A stretch of 37,077 nt of DNA from a virus. Within the stretch, counting starts at the first letter, position 1. Each line of letters opens with the position of its first letter. The stretch covers positions 1 to 37,077 of IMG/VR virus record IMGVR_UViG_3300008448_000274; one strand, 5' to 3'. Below the pieces are notes generated by a model, which had not been told where the DNA came from, did not search any database, and saw only the letters and a list, made by a program, of their open reading frames with translations. The translations under genes were made by a program, and so were the position numbers. Below, piece by piece: positions 1 through 8,680 of the stretch.

Positions 1-114
1 ATTATATAAAGAGCAAGGAGTTCCACAGGCTGTAAATATTAGAAGGTTGTATTTTGGAGGTCAAAAGTCAGTTAGCGGTGTTCGATTGTATTACAATGAT
101 TATGCTAGTAATGT
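1..114. repeat. Left copy of the 114-bp terminal overlap
   Basis: Bases 1-114 are identical to 36964-37077. The overlap lies inside a single tail gene whose frame continues across the join, so it is best read as the redundant end of a circular contig. It need not be a biological terminal repeat. Confidence 0.95.
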
Positions 115-637
115 AGCTATATCTACCTATCCCTTTTGTGGACACGTTGATGACCCAGCTAATCCAACATTAGATTTAAACTTTGGAATACCCGATGTTA
201 TTTATTGGAATTTACCAACCCAATCGTATACAGATAATAACCGATTTAATGAACGCTGGTCGGAGTTTATCTACCAAATAACGGATAGAGATTCTAAAAT
301 AGTGATAATGAAAGTCTATTTAGATGCCGTTGATATTGCATCGTTTAGTTTCCGTTACCCTGTTTGGATTGAAGGGACTAAATACTTTGTTAATGCGATT
401 AAGGACTACGACCCGCAGAATCCAAGCACTTGCACGGTTGAATTGTTAAAACTAGCCCCACAAGTATCATTCACTCCTAATAATAGTTCTAGCATTAATT
501 CTCAAAACAGCATCAATCAATCTAATAATATAGGTGGCGGTAGTGGATATAATAATCAGAACTACGGAGGCGGTGCTATAATTGGAGGTGATAATAATTA
601 CATAGGAGCGGGAGGCTCAACGTCAGGTAATGGCTAA
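2..637 (+). CDS. Tail/baseplate protein, C-terminal part (gene continues from 35228-36963)
   Basis: This is the 3' part of a gene that begins at 35228 and crosses the circle join. The frame starting at base 2 matches the frame of the right-end part, and the joined gene is 2373 nt, 790 aa. The C-terminal part ends in a low-complexity tail rich in Ser, Asn, Gly and Gln (about the last 50 residues), typical of a flexible terminus in a virion protein. The stop at 637 overlaps the next gene start (630) by 8 nt. Treating it as a separate gene starting at TTG 47 would be an artefact of linearisation. Role as a large baseplate/tail-tip component is inferred from its position between another tail protein and the tape measure gene. 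Confidence 0.85.
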   Translation, partial: LYKEQGVPQAVNIRRLYFGGQKSVSGVRLYYNDYASNVAISTYPFCGHVDDPANPTLDLNFGIPDVIYWNLPTQSYTDNNRFNERWSEFIYQITDRDSKIVIMKVYLDAVDIASFSFRYPVWIEGTKYFVNAIKDYDPQNPSTCTVELLKLAPQVSFTPNNSSSINSQNSINQSNNIGGGSGYNNQNYGGGAIIGGDNNYIGAGGSTSGNG

Positions 638-1076
638 AACAGTTTTAATAGGGTGTAAAAATGTAAAAGTACCCGCATCGGTTGACATTCAGTTAATCGG
701 TGTGGAGAATCAGAATTATGACGAATCTCATTCAGGGAAAACATATATCCGTGAAAGTCTTGTCGTTTCAGATAGCGAGGTAACTTGTAGCGTACCAACT
801 ACAATAGCGGTTCAACCACGCTCAATAACAACAAGCACAACAACCGTGACCTCTGACCCAAACACTGTTGTTTATTTCTGTGACACATCGTCTAACAATA
901 TAACTCTAACCATTTACGCAACAAGTAAACATATAGTGGTTATTAAAACATCTAGCAACAACCTGTTAACTGTAAACCCTGACACTGGGGATATAGATGG
1001 GAGTCCAACTTTAGATGTAACATATTTATCGCCAAAGGATATATATTTCGATGGCACTAACTTTTGGTCAAAATAA
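630..1076 (+). CDS. Small virion-associated protein, unknown
   Basis: 148 aa, no recognised domain. The sequence is rich in Thr, Ser and Val with short beta-like stretches (about residues 40-148), as in phage tail accessory or fibre-like proteins. It overlaps the end of the upstream tail gene by 8 nt, and its stop codon shares a base with the tape-measure start (TAATG), so it is translated in a tightly coupled late operon. A minor tail/baseplate role is inferred from context only. Confidence 0.7.
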   Translation: MAKTVLIGCKNVKVPASVDIQLIGVENQNYDESHSGKTYIRESLVVSDSEVTCSVPTTIAVQPRSITTSTTTVTSDPNTVVYFCDTSSNNITLTIYATSKHIVVIKTSSNNLLTVNPDTGDIDGSPTLDVTYLSPKDIYFDGTNFWSK

Positions 1077-2815
1077 TGGCAAAGAAAGAAGAAATAGTAT
1101 TTGATGCAAAGATTGATACATCGGGGAACGGTGCTAAATCGCTGTCGCAATTAAAAAAAGAGTTCAAAGAATTAAACTTAGAACTTGAAAAAACAAAAGT
1201 AGGTACTGCCGAATATTCTAAAACGCTACAAAAATTAGGGGCGGTTAAGGATGAGATGGGGGACTTGCGAGACACCATTAACGCACTCAACCCAGAGGGT
1301 AAGATAGGCGCATTTAGTAATGTGGCTCAAAAATTAGCAGGAGGTTTTCAGGCTGCTTCGGGTGCTGCTGCATTATTCGGCAAGTCAGGCGAGGACGTTC
1401 AAAAGATACTTTTAAGAGTTCAGGCAGCTACCGCATTTGCCGAAGGCATTAAAAGTCTATCCGGATTAACTGACGGCTTTAAGATACTAGGTCAAGTTAT
1501 TAAGGCTAATCCTATTTTATTAATTGCATCGGTTCTTATCGCTATTGGTGTGGCTGCCTACGCTTTAAAAGATAAGATTGCGTTTCTTGGTAAGGCGTTT
1601 GAGTTGGCTGGTAAAGCAATTAGTTATGTAGTCCAACTGGGCAAGGATTTATTAGACCAAACAGGGCTAACTAGCTTTGCAATGGATGACCTTGCCGACA
1701 AAATGGATAAGTATTCTAAGGCAGCAATGCAGGGGGCTGAACTTCGACAAAAGGCATTCGCTAGAGAGATTGAATTATTAAAAGCACAAGGGAAGGAAAC
1801 GTATGAATTAGAACGTCAAGCATTAAAAAGCAGATTAAGTGCCGATGCTTCACGGATGGATAGCCTAAGTAAACAAAGGGCTATCGGTAAGAAGTTTAGT
1901 GATGAGGAACAAAAGGAATACGATGAGTTGGTACAGAAAGTTCTCGATACCAATACCCAAATACTTTCTTTAGATGCTAGTCACCGCATTGAATTACAAA
2001 AGAGACGGGACGAAGAAATAGCGAGAGAAATTGCTGAACGTAAAAAGCGTGAAGAACGTGAAAAGGCTGCTAATGAAAAAGAGGCTGCTAGACTGGCTAA
2101 GTTATTAGAAGATAGACGGGCAGAAGAAGATAGACTAGCAAAAGAAAAAGAGGATAGAGAAGAAGAGGAACGGAAACGTCAGGAGAAGCTAGATAATGAC
2201 ATGACCAATGCTTTAAAGCATAGGTTAGAAGTTGAAGCGGAGTATGAAAAGCAATTTGCAGAAGAATCTAAAAAACTAGAAGAAGAAAAGCAAAAGGCTA
2301 AGATTCAAATCCAAGACCAATCGTTAAACACAGCAAAGGCGTTGTCGGACGTATTCTTCACCTATCAACTCAACGGGGCTAAGAAAGGAAGTGAAGAAGA
2401 AATCAAGATTAGAAAAAAACAGTTTGAGGTTGACAAGGCTTTCAGTATAGCACGTGCAACGATTGACGGTATTCGTTCGGTTCAGGCTGCTTTAACTGTC
2501 CCACCTCCTGCTGGTCAGATACTAGCGGGATTAAACGCTGCTTTGGCTGCTGCAAATATAGCTAAGATTGCATCAACTCAATTCGATGGTGGCGGTGCTA
2601 CTGGTGGAAGCCCTAGTATTAGTGCGGGGTCGGGCGGTGGTTCTACCCCTCAAATAAACGCTTCTGCACCAAGTTATCAAAGTTTAACCAACCTTAATTC
2701 ACAAGGTGGTGTTACTGGAAGGGAAACGGTAGTTAAAGCGGAAGTGGTAGAAACACAAGCGACATCAACACAGAAAAGGGTTGCCCGTCTAAAAAAACAG
2801 GCTTCTTTTCCTTAA
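1076..2815 (+). CDS. Tail tape measure protein
   Basis: 579 aa from the ATG at 1076; a TTG four codons upstream would also be in frame, but the ATG forms a TAATG junction with the preceding stop. The N-terminus is a charged amphipathic region. A strongly hydrophobic stretch lies at about residues 146-164. A very long Glu/Lys/Arg-rich coiled coil follows at about 230-400, then an Ala-rich segment at about 460-500 and a Gly/Ser-rich C-terminus. This arrangement is typical of tape measure proteins of siphophages, which set tail length and are injected with DNA. At roughly 1.5 angstrom per residue the tail would be about 90 nm, an inference. It sits directly upstream of the capsid module, as expected for a circularly permuted late operon. 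Confidence 0.85.
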   Translation: MAKKEEIVFDAKIDTSGNGAKSLSQLKKEFKELNLELEKTKVGTAEYSKTLQKLGAVKDEMGDLRDTINALNPEGKIGAFSNVAQKLAGGFQAASGAAALFGKSGEDVQKILLRVQAATAFAEGIKSLSGLTDGFKILGQVIKANPILLIASVLIAIGVAAYALKDKIAFLGKAFELAGKAISYVVQLGKDLLDQTGLTSFAMDDLADKMDKYSKAAMQGAELRQKAFAREIELLKAQGKETYELERQALKSRLSADASRMDSLSKQRAIGKKFSDEEQKEYDELVQKVLDTNTQILSLDASHRIELQKRRDEEIAREIAERKKREEREKAANEKEAARLAKLLEDRRAEEDRLAKEKEDREEEERKRQEKLDNDMTNALKHRLEVEAEYEKQFAEESKKLEEEKQKAKIQIQDQSLNTAKALSDVFFTYQLNGAKKGSEEEIKIRKKQFEVDKAFSIARATIDGIRSVQAALTVPPPAGQILAGLNAALAAANIAKIASTQFDGGGATGGSPSISAGSGGGSTPQINASAPSYQSLTNLNSQGGVTGRETVVKAEVVETQATSTQKRVARLKKQASFP

Positions 2816-2833
2816 TGAAGTATTAACAATTGA

Positions 2834-2844
2834 TTGATATATAT
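2834..2844 (+). promoter_or_regulatory. TTGATATATAT late-type site
   Basis: TTGATATATAT lies only 4 nt before the ATG at 2849. The same core appears at 3458, 5654 and 32652, always in front of a late gene, so it is a candidate late promoter or leader element. A transcript starting just downstream would be almost leaderless. Confidence 0.5.
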
Positions 2845-2848
2845 TACC

Positions 2849-3442
2849 ATGAGTACATTACCTCTATATAAACTCGAAATAAATGACAACGATGAAACGG
2901 GAGTAACTGCCGTAGCTTTTGTAGACAAACCCGCTATCGAAGTTGATTGGGTTGCATTTAATAATCACAAGCCGTTTAAGTTTGAAGTAACTAATAATGA
3001 AAAGCGAATTGTATCAGGTGCTTTAATGTTAGCCGACACCCCTATTTATCGTAGGGATGAAGTAAAAGGCGAGTTCAATGTAGTATTTGAAAAGCCAACA
3101 ATTGAAAAGATAGTTGAGAAATATCACCGTAATTCTTTTGAAAAGAACGTTAACCCTATGCACGAATCAATGTTAGTGCTTCCTAATATATTCATGCGCT
3201 CAGATTTTATTATTAATAGAGAACGTGGAATAATGCCTCCTATTGGGTTTGAGCATATTCCCGATGGTTCTTGGTTTGGTGAGTTCAAAGTAGAAAACGA
3301 TGAGGTATGGAATGACTTTATTAAAACTGGATTATTCAAGGGTTTTTCAGTAGAAGGTTTTTTTAATCAAGTGCCAGCGCAAATGACCGAAGAAGAAAAG
3401 CTAATGGCTCAATTGATGGACATTCTTAATTCGGTTTTGTAA
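2849..3442 (+). CDS. Prohead protease, XkdF/S78-type
   Basis: 197 aa from the ATG at 2849; an upstream in-frame TTG at 2834 lies inside the regulatory site and is not chosen. The N-terminus carries VAFVDKPAIEVDW, as in the XkdF-like putative serine protease family. His105 in NPMHES and Ser167 in GFSVEGFF are the likely catalytic pair of a herpes-protease-like fold. Known members mature the prohead by cleaving scaffold and capsid proteins. The genes that follow are scaffold-like and major capsid, which supports the call. Confidence 0.8.
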   Translation: MSTLPLYKLEINDNDETGVTAVAFVDKPAIEVDWVAFNNHKPFKFEVTNNEKRIVSGALMLADTPIYRRDEVKGEFNVVFEKPTIEKIVEKYHRNSFEKNVNPMHESMLVLPNIFMRSDFIINRERGIMPPIGFEHIPDGSWFGEFKVENDEVWNDFIKTGLFKGFSVEGFFNQVPAQMTEEEKLMAQLMDILNSVL

Positions 3443-3466
3443 CATTTTAGGCATTCAGATATATAC
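3435..3466 (+). promoter_or_regulatory. Late promoter candidate before scaffold gene
   Basis: TTTTGTA (3435-3441), 16 nt, then GATATATAC (3458-3466). The same two boxes with the same 16-nt spacing occur at 5631-5662. The ATG of the scaffold-like gene is at 3484, 17 nt downstream. Confidence 0.5.
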
Positions 3467-3483
3467 TATCATAAAAGCATCTC

Positions 3484-4083
3484 ATGACTTTACAAGAAAG
3501 AATTAAACAAACTTTTTCTGCCGAACAACTCGGTAAGTTAAAGACTGCGTTTGATGCGTTGACTAATCCTGCACCCGCTCCAGCACCAGCACCCGCTCCA
3601 GTAGCGTTAGGTGGTGAGTCTAATTTAATGGATGGCACAGTGATTAAGTACGACACACCAACATTAGCGGTAGGCTCTACTGTTACGGTAGTAACTCCAG
3701 ATGGAGAAATTCCAGCACCACAAGGCGAACATGAATTAAAGGACGGAAGTAAAATGGTTGTTACTGTTACCGATGGCGTTGCTAAGGTTTCAGAATATAC
3801 ACCAGCTACTCCTGCGCCTCCTGCTCCTAATGCAATGGAACAAGCTATTGCTGGATTGACAAATCAATTCGCTGCTCATGTTGAAAAAGCAGAAGCAGAC
3901 AAAAAAGAATTAGAAGTTAAACTAAGTGCCGTTAGTGCTGAATTAGCAAAAGCTAATACCCTTTTAAAAGAATTAGTACCGACTGTACTTGCTTTCGCTT
4001 CTATCCCAACTGGTGAACCAATCGAACCAGTAAAACCAACTAAGAAAAACGGATTGGACAAATTTTTAACAAGAAAAAACTAA
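3484..4083 (+). CDS. Capsid scaffold-like protein
   Basis: 199 aa. The order is a short helical N-terminus, a Pro/Ala tandem linker (about residues 29-40, encoded by a CC-GCW repeat), a beta-rich middle with VTPDGEIPAP and DGSKMVVTV, a second Pro/Ala linker, then a Lys/Glu coiled coil (about 118-165) and a basic C-terminus. The position between protease and major capsid and the coiled coil fit a scaffolding or capsid assembly protein. No catalytic motif is seen. The PAPAPA linker is an unusual local repeat and may vary in length between relatives. Confidence 0.65.
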   Translation: MTLQERIKQTFSAEQLGKLKTAFDALTNPAPAPAPAPAPVALGGESNLMDGTVIKYDTPTLAVGSTVTVVTPDGEIPAPQGEHELKDGSKMVVTVTDGVAKVSEYTPATPAPPAPNAMEQAIAGLTNQFAAHVEKAEADKKELEVKLSAVSAELAKANTLLKELVPTVLAFASIPTGEPIEPVKPTKKNGLDKFLTRKN

Positions 4084-4089
4084 AATAAA

Positions 4090-5016
4090 ATGGCATACGA
4101 CGTATCTGGTCTAACCAACTACACAAAGGAAAACGGCACTGAATTAATCTTTGCAACCGTTAGTGAAGGTCAAACCCTTTCGCTTATTCCAAACATTCAA
4201 ACTGGCATTAAGTCAGCGGAGAAAATCCAACTGTTAAACATTAGCGGTGTTTGGCAAGCCGACACTTCATGTGGTTTTAACGCATCTGGAACAACTACTA
4301 TCACTAACCGTACTATCACAGTAGGTAAGATTAAGGTTGACCTTGAATGGTGCGAAAAAGACCTTGAAGCAAAAGCTACGCAACAAAAGCTACGTGCTGG
4401 TTCTAAATATGAATCATTAGCATTTGAAAGCGAGTTTGTTGCTAAATTACAAAACAACGATAAGGTTTACGTTGAACAAGCAATTTGGAACGGTAGCACA
4501 GGTTCATCTGATGCTTACTTGAACAAGTTTGACGGTTTCCGTACTATTATCGGTGCTGCATCAGGTGTAATCGCTTGTAGCTCATCAGGTGTTACCGCTT
4601 GGTCGGAAACAAATGCACGTACCGTATCTAAATCATTAGGTGCTGCCGTAGCTGCTTCTGCAAGTTGGATGCTTACTAAGCCTGACGTGGTAGCATTTAT
4701 CGGTACTGCTGAATTGGTAGCCCTTCGTCAAAAATACATTACAGATAATATGTACCACATCATGGGTACTGAAAACACTCTGTATGTAGAAGGAACTACT
4801 ATTCCTTACGTAGGAGTAGATGGTTTGTCAGGTAAGAAGGAAATCTACATCATGGAAAAAGAAAATATGTATGTAGGTACTGACTTGGAAAACGAAGAAG
4901 AAAAATACGAGTTCTGGTTCTCACAAGATGACCGTGTAATTCGTTACAATAAGTCTTGGAAAATGGGCGTACAAATCGCATTCCCTGACCGTATCGTAAA
5001 ATACATTTCTGCATAA
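4090..5016 (+). CDS. Major capsid protein
   Basis: 308 aa, started by an ATG after an A-rich leader (TAAAATAAA), the usual strong context in Bacteroidetes. The sequence resembles major capsid proteins of Bacteroidetes siphophages of HK97 fold: a long N-terminal helical part, a Cys-containing segment near residue 59, then the conserved-looking DNMYHIMGTENTLYVEGT segment (about 218-235) and a C-terminal FPDRIVKY. A strong terminator directly follows at 5021-5044, consistent with an abundantly expressed gene at the end of a protease-scaffold-capsid unit. Confidence 0.85.
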   Translation: MAYDVSGLTNYTKENGTELIFATVSEGQTLSLIPNIQTGIKSAEKIQLLNISGVWQADTSCGFNASGTTTITNRTITVGKIKVDLEWCEKDLEAKATQQKLRAGSKYESLAFESEFVAKLQNNDKVYVEQAIWNGSTGSSDAYLNKFDGFRTIIGAASGVIACSSSGVTAWSETNARTVSKSLGAAVAASASWMLTKPDVVAFIGTAELVALRQKYITDNMYHIMGTENTLYVEGTTIPYVGVDGLSGKKEIYIMEKENMYVGTDLENEEEKYEFWFSQDDRVIRYNKSWKMGVQIAFPDRIVKYISA

Positions 5017-5020
5017 TTAA

Positions 5021-5044
5021 CGGGGGAGTAAAATCCCCCTTTTT
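5021..5044 (+). terminator. Intrinsic terminator after major capsid gene
   Basis: GGGGGA (5022-5027), loop GTAAAA, TCCCCC (5034-5039), then a T-run at 5040-5044. Confidence 0.9.
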
Positions 5045-5059
5045 AAACTTTATATCAAT

Positions 5060-5581
5060 ATGGCTTGTGCAATATATCAAGGCTATTCTAACGATTGCAG
5101 GGACAATCAAGGCGGGATAAAAAAGGTTTACATTGCTAATTTAGACAATGTTACTGTTACCTCTGCTTCTGGTTCTATTAGCGCAATCACGATGGCTGGT
5201 TCAAGTAAGTTCTACACTTACGAGCAAGAAATGAACGTGGCAAATGCTGTTGAGGTTATCACTGGCAATCGTCAAAACGGAACATTATTTGTTGACCAAA
5301 CGGTTAACATTATGCTTCATAAGAAACAAGCTAGTTTAGCGTATCAAATAATGGCTATCGCACAAACAAATGTTGTGATAGTAATTGAACAGGCTAACGG
5401 TAAATTCTTCATGTATGGTCAAAGTAATGGACTTGCTTTAGACCCATCAAACGCCCCAACTGGAACGGCAATGGGTGACCGTAACGGATATGAACTTGTC
5501 TTTAAAGGACAGGAAACTATTCTGGCTAACGAAATCCCTTCGGCTACTTGGTCAACGTTTGCAGCATCTTATGTAGTGTAA
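5060..5581 (+). CDS. Major tail (tube) protein
   Basis: 173 aa. The N-terminus reads MACAIYQGYSNDCRDNQGG and continues with KKVYIANLDNVT. The C-terminal half has an AMGDRNGYELVFKGQE motif. Both are familiar features of the tail tube protein found just after the capsid gene in Bacteroidetes siphophages. It is isolated between two terminators (5021-5044 and 5604-5634), which suggests a single abundant structural message. The assignment rests on family resemblance and position. Confidence 0.75.
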   Translation: MACAIYQGYSNDCRDNQGGIKKVYIANLDNVTVTSASGSISAITMAGSSKFYTYEQEMNVANAVEVITGNRQNGTLFVDQTVNIMLHKKQASLAYQIMAIAQTNVVIVIEQANGKFFMYGQSNGLALDPSNAPTGTAMGDRNGYELVFKGQETILANEIPSATWSTFAASYVV

Positions 5582-5603
5582 TTTGGTTTCTCATAGGTAG
5601 AGA

Positions 5604-5634
5604 GGCGGGGCTAATTGTCCCGCTTTTCTTTTTT
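5604..5634 (+). terminator. Intrinsic terminator after tail tube gene
   Basis: GCGGG (5605-5609), a 9-nt loop, CCCGC (5619-5623), followed by TTTTCTTTTTT. Confidence 0.88.
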
Positions 5635-5662
5635 GTACCACTATGGACTAATTGATATATAC
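5631..5662 (+). promoter_or_regulatory. Late promoter candidate before portal operon
   Basis: TTTTGTA (5631-5637), 16 nt, GATATATAC (5654-5662). It sits between a terminator and the ATG at 5669, which is where a new promoter is required. Confidence 0.6.
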
Positions 5663-5668
5663 TACTAT

Positions 5669-6073
5669 ATGCTAATCTTTGCATCGGGAGAAAATACTGT
5701 TGAGGTAACTATTGACGAGAAAATCACGTTAACTAATCCTGACATTATTTTTGTATTCCAAAACGACACCACTTTTAATAAAGTAGGTTGTTTGGTTGGT
5801 AATGACCTATCGCAATATCCCGAACATGGAAATATCTTTCTAATAAACAACACCACTAATCCCGACCCTGAAAGTGCAGAAATTGAATTGCAAATGGGAA
5901 AAGGGAAGTATTGGGTATATGAAATTGCGGATGCAAGTGATTTTGATTTTGAAAACATTGATACTACTGGATTGACTGAATTAGAGAACGGAAAGTATGA
6001 CTATCCGTTAACTGTAAGTTCAATTCCAACATATAAAACAGTAGTATCGGAAGCAAGTATTTACAATGGCTAA
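5669..6073 (+). CDS. Unknown head-module protein
   Basis: 134 aa from the ATG at 5669. An earlier in-frame start at 5615 would fall in the terminator and promoter and is rejected. Beta-rich, acidic and with no recognised domain; it includes ENTVEVTIDEKITLTNP near the start. It overlaps the portal start (6066) by 8 nt and is the first gene after a terminator plus late-type promoter. A head or neck accessory role is inferred from position only. Confidence 0.7.
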   Translation: MLIFASGENTVEVTIDEKITLTNPDIIFVFQNDTTFNKVGCLVGNDLSQYPEHGNIFLINNTTNPDPESAEIELQMGKGKYWVYEIADASDFDFENIDTTGLTELENGKYDYPLTVSSIPTYKTVVSEASIYNG

Positions 6074-8111
6074 CAACGTTGAGATAGTAGGTAATTTAGT
6101 ATCGGTTCAATTCGCTACACAAGTGACTCCGTATTTTATCGAAAAGAAGAATAAGGGTTATATTTTATTTGGGGCGGACAACAACTATCCTGCCTTTGTA
6201 TTATCGCTTTATAAAGACCATCCCGAACACGGTGCAATAGTTAAGGCTAAGTCAAAGTATCTATTCGGTAAAGGATTAAGAGTAAATAATGAAGGCAGTA
6301 CGGCAGATTTGGCTAAGGCTGCCAACTTCCTATATAACGCTAATCGCTTCAATGATTGGAATTTCATCTATGAGCGTACTTGTAAATCATTTGAGTTATT
6401 TAATGGGTTTGCATGGCAAATAGTTTGGAATGCTGGCGGAACTGGTTTTGAAGTATTCCCGCTTTTGTTTTCTAAAGTCCGTAAAGGCAAAGAAAAAGGA
6501 GTTTATTACTATTGTGACGCTTGGACTAAAGAAGATGGAACTGCCAATACAATGCCTGAAAAGCACCCTTCGTTTAGGGAATACAAGGCGTTTAATCCAA
6601 GCATAAAAACAGGTACACAGATTTATTACTACGCTGAATTTGATGAGGCAGCCGAAGTACATGGTGAAACATACCCACTGCCTGAATATTCACAAGCGAA
6701 CATTAATATTGCCACCGACATAGCTATTAGTGAGTTCCAACACGCTTTAGCCACACAAGGCTTCACCGCACAAGGGATGCTGTCGCTATTCAACGGGCAG
6801 CCTACTGAAGAAGGTAAAAAGAAGTTAGAGAAGTTATTTAACGATAAGTTTACAGGGGCTAGAAAAGCGGGGCGAATTATATTCAATTTCGTTGACCCTG
6901 ACACAAACGCAAAGGGGGCGGAATATCTTAATTTAGCAACAAGCGACCTTGATAAACAGTTTGAGTTAATCTCTAAAACCAACCAACAAAAGATTATCAC
7001 TGGACATCAGGTAACTAATAAGCAGTTATTTGGCATTAGTTCAGAAGGTGCTTTGTCGGACAGAACTACCTTAGATATTAGTTTCAGGCAGTTACAAAAT
7101 ACTTATACTATACCACGTCAAAATAAGATACTTGACGAAATTAAGTACTTAGCGAGTGTGGTTAAAGTTAATCTTGAAGGATTAGAAGTTGACCAACTTA
7201 CACCGATTGACGTTGATTTCTTAGACCCTAATGTAGCTAAGTATTTAACAGAGGATGAAATACGTTCTAAATTAGGATTAAAACCTAAGTCTGAAACCGC
7301 ACAAACTCAACCAGTACAACAAGCGCAAGTTAACGAGCATTTGAAGAATTTAACTGGCAGACAATGGCAGGGCATTAACCGAATTAAGCGTAACTATCAA
7401 AGCGGTAAAATTAGCCGACCAGAGGCTGAAATGATGCTGAAAAACGGATTTGGCTTAGGCAGTGAGGACATTGGAATTATGCTTGGCTTTAGTTCTGACG
7501 TTGACCCTATATTATCAAAGTTTGAGGCATTGGCTGAAGATGACAATGAGGACGAAATAGTTAGCGAGGAATTTGTAGAGTTCAAAGGAAATGCAGCTAA
7601 TAGTTATGAGTTTTCAGTTCATCAGTCTTTTATTAGTGCTAATGAAATTCAAAACAAAGCACTAAGCATTTTACAAGGCGAACCAACCGCAAGTGAAAAC
7701 AAGATAGCCAAACAGTTAGATTTAGACGTAGAGGACGTAACCGATGCGATAAATGAATTGACTAAAAAAGGATTAATCACTAAAACCAATATCGGTATTC
7801 AAGTTACAGAAGAAGGAATTGATAAAAAGGTTAAACCCGTTGATATTGAAGTTTACACTGTTTACAAATATGTGACACGGGAGGGTATACCTGATGCAAA
7901 ACAAACACGACCATTTTGCGAAAAGATGTTAGCCTTATCTAATGGTGGTAAGATTTGGACACGTGAAAAAATAGATTCAATCTCTAATGAATTTAAACAG
8001 GATGCTTGGATTTATAGAGGTGGATGGTACACTAATCCTAAAAGCGGAGAAACTACTCCTTATTGTAGGCATATTTGGAAAGCAGTCACTAAAACAAGAG
8101 TTAAAAAGTAA
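6066..8111 (+). CDS. Portal protein with Mu F-like C-terminal extension
   Basis: 681 aa, much longer than a plain portal (about 400-500 aa). Residues 1 to about 410 read as a PBSX/SPP1-type portal, with YILFGADNNYPAFVLSLY near the N-terminus and the helical ISKTNQQKIITGHQV region. A helical linker follows. A winged-helix-like segment at about 540-575 (ENKIAKQLDLDVEDVTDAIN) comes next. The last 80 residues have Cys615 in RPFCEKM and Cys-Arg-His near 667, resembling the C-terminal part of Mu gpF-type minor head proteins. The portal forms the dodecameric DNA channel; the extension suggests a fused minor head/morphogenesis function. The stop shares a base with the next start (TAATG). Confidence 0.8.
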   Translation: MANNVEIVGNLVSVQFATQVTPYFIEKKNKGYILFGADNNYPAFVLSLYKDHPEHGAIVKAKSKYLFGKGLRVNNEGSTADLAKAANFLYNANRFNDWNFIYERTCKSFELFNGFAWQIVWNAGGTGFEVFPLLFSKVRKGKEKGVYYYCDAWTKEDGTANTMPEKHPSFREYKAFNPSIKTGTQIYYYAEFDEAAEVHGETYPLPEYSQANINIATDIAISEFQHALATQGFTAQGMLSLFNGQPTEEGKKKLEKLFNDKFTGARKAGRIIFNFVDPDTNAKGAEYLNLATSDLDKQFELISKTNQQKIITGHQVTNKQLFGISSEGALSDRTTLDISFRQLQNTYTIPRQNKILDEIKYLASVVKVNLEGLEVDQLTPIDVDFLDPNVAKYLTEDEIRSKLGLKPKSETAQTQPVQQAQVNEHLKNLTGRQWQGINRIKRNYQSGKISRPEAEMMLKNGFGLGSEDIGIMLGFSSDVDPILSKFEALAEDDNEDEIVSEEFVEFKGNAANSYEFSVHQSFISANEIQNKALSILQGEPTASENKIAKQLDLDVEDVTDAINELTKKGLITKTNIGIQVTEEGIDKKVKPVDIEVYTVYKYVTREGIPDAKQTRPFCEKMLALSNGGKIWTREKIDSISNEFKQDAWIYRGGWYTNPKSGETTPYCRHIWKAVTKTRVKK

Positions 8112-8680
8112 TGGCAGATTTTATTACATATTCAGCCGACTATATAAAACAGTATTCGATTATTAATGATAATGCGGATGCTAAACTAATCACTCCAACT
8201 ATTCGACTGGTTCAAGAAAAGTATATTAAACCATTACTAGGTACTGATTTATTCAACGAGATTAAAGGCGAGATTATAGCTGGTTCTGTTAGTGCCGACA
8301 ATCAAACATTGTTAGATGACTACTTAATGAATGTGGTCGTTAATTACACTTTATTAGAGTGTACCCCTATTTTTAAATATAGGTACATGAATAGAGGAAT
8401 AGCTGTTAACAATGCTGAAAATTCAACCAGTGCCGATTTAAATGAGATTAAGTTCATGATGGACAAGTGGAGAAACGATGCGGAGTTCTTTGCAGAGCGC
8501 ACCACAAAGTTCATCAAGCGTGTAAACTCAAAAGAACCGACTAAATACACTAACTACTTTAATAACATGGATTGTGACGATATTAAGCCGAACAGGACTA
8601 ATTACAGTACGTCTATTTATTTGGGTGATGCTGGGTTAACCGACAAACAAGAAAACGATATTAGAATAGGTAAATACTAA
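8111..8680 (+). CDS. Head-tail connector-like protein (DUF6712-like)
   Basis: 189 aa, mostly helical. It resembles the head-tail connector (DUF6712-type) proteins found directly downstream of the portal in Bacteroidetes phages: YIKQYSIINDNADAKLI near the start and KYIKPLLGTDLFNEI at about residues 37-51. It is translationally coupled to both neighbours by TAATG junctions. Neck adaptor role is by family resemblance. Confidence 0.65.
   Translation: MADFITYSADYIKQYSIINDNADAKLITPTIRLVQEKYIKPLLGTDLFNEIKGEIIAGSVSADNQTLLDDYLMNVVVNYTLLECTPIFKYRYMNRGIAVNNAENSTSADLNEIKFMMDKWRNDAEFFAERTTKFIKRVNSKEPTKYTNYFNNMDCDDIKPNRTNYSTSIYLGDAGLTDKQENDIRIGKY

Noticed and set aside
3571-3605. GCACCC/CCAGCA repeat as a regulatory repeat
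   Set aside because: In-frame coding for a Pro/Ala linker in the scaffold-like protein.
5049-5059. TTTATATCAAT before the tail tube gene as a fifth late motif
   Set aside because: It matches only in the reverse orientation and is short; kept out of the motif set.
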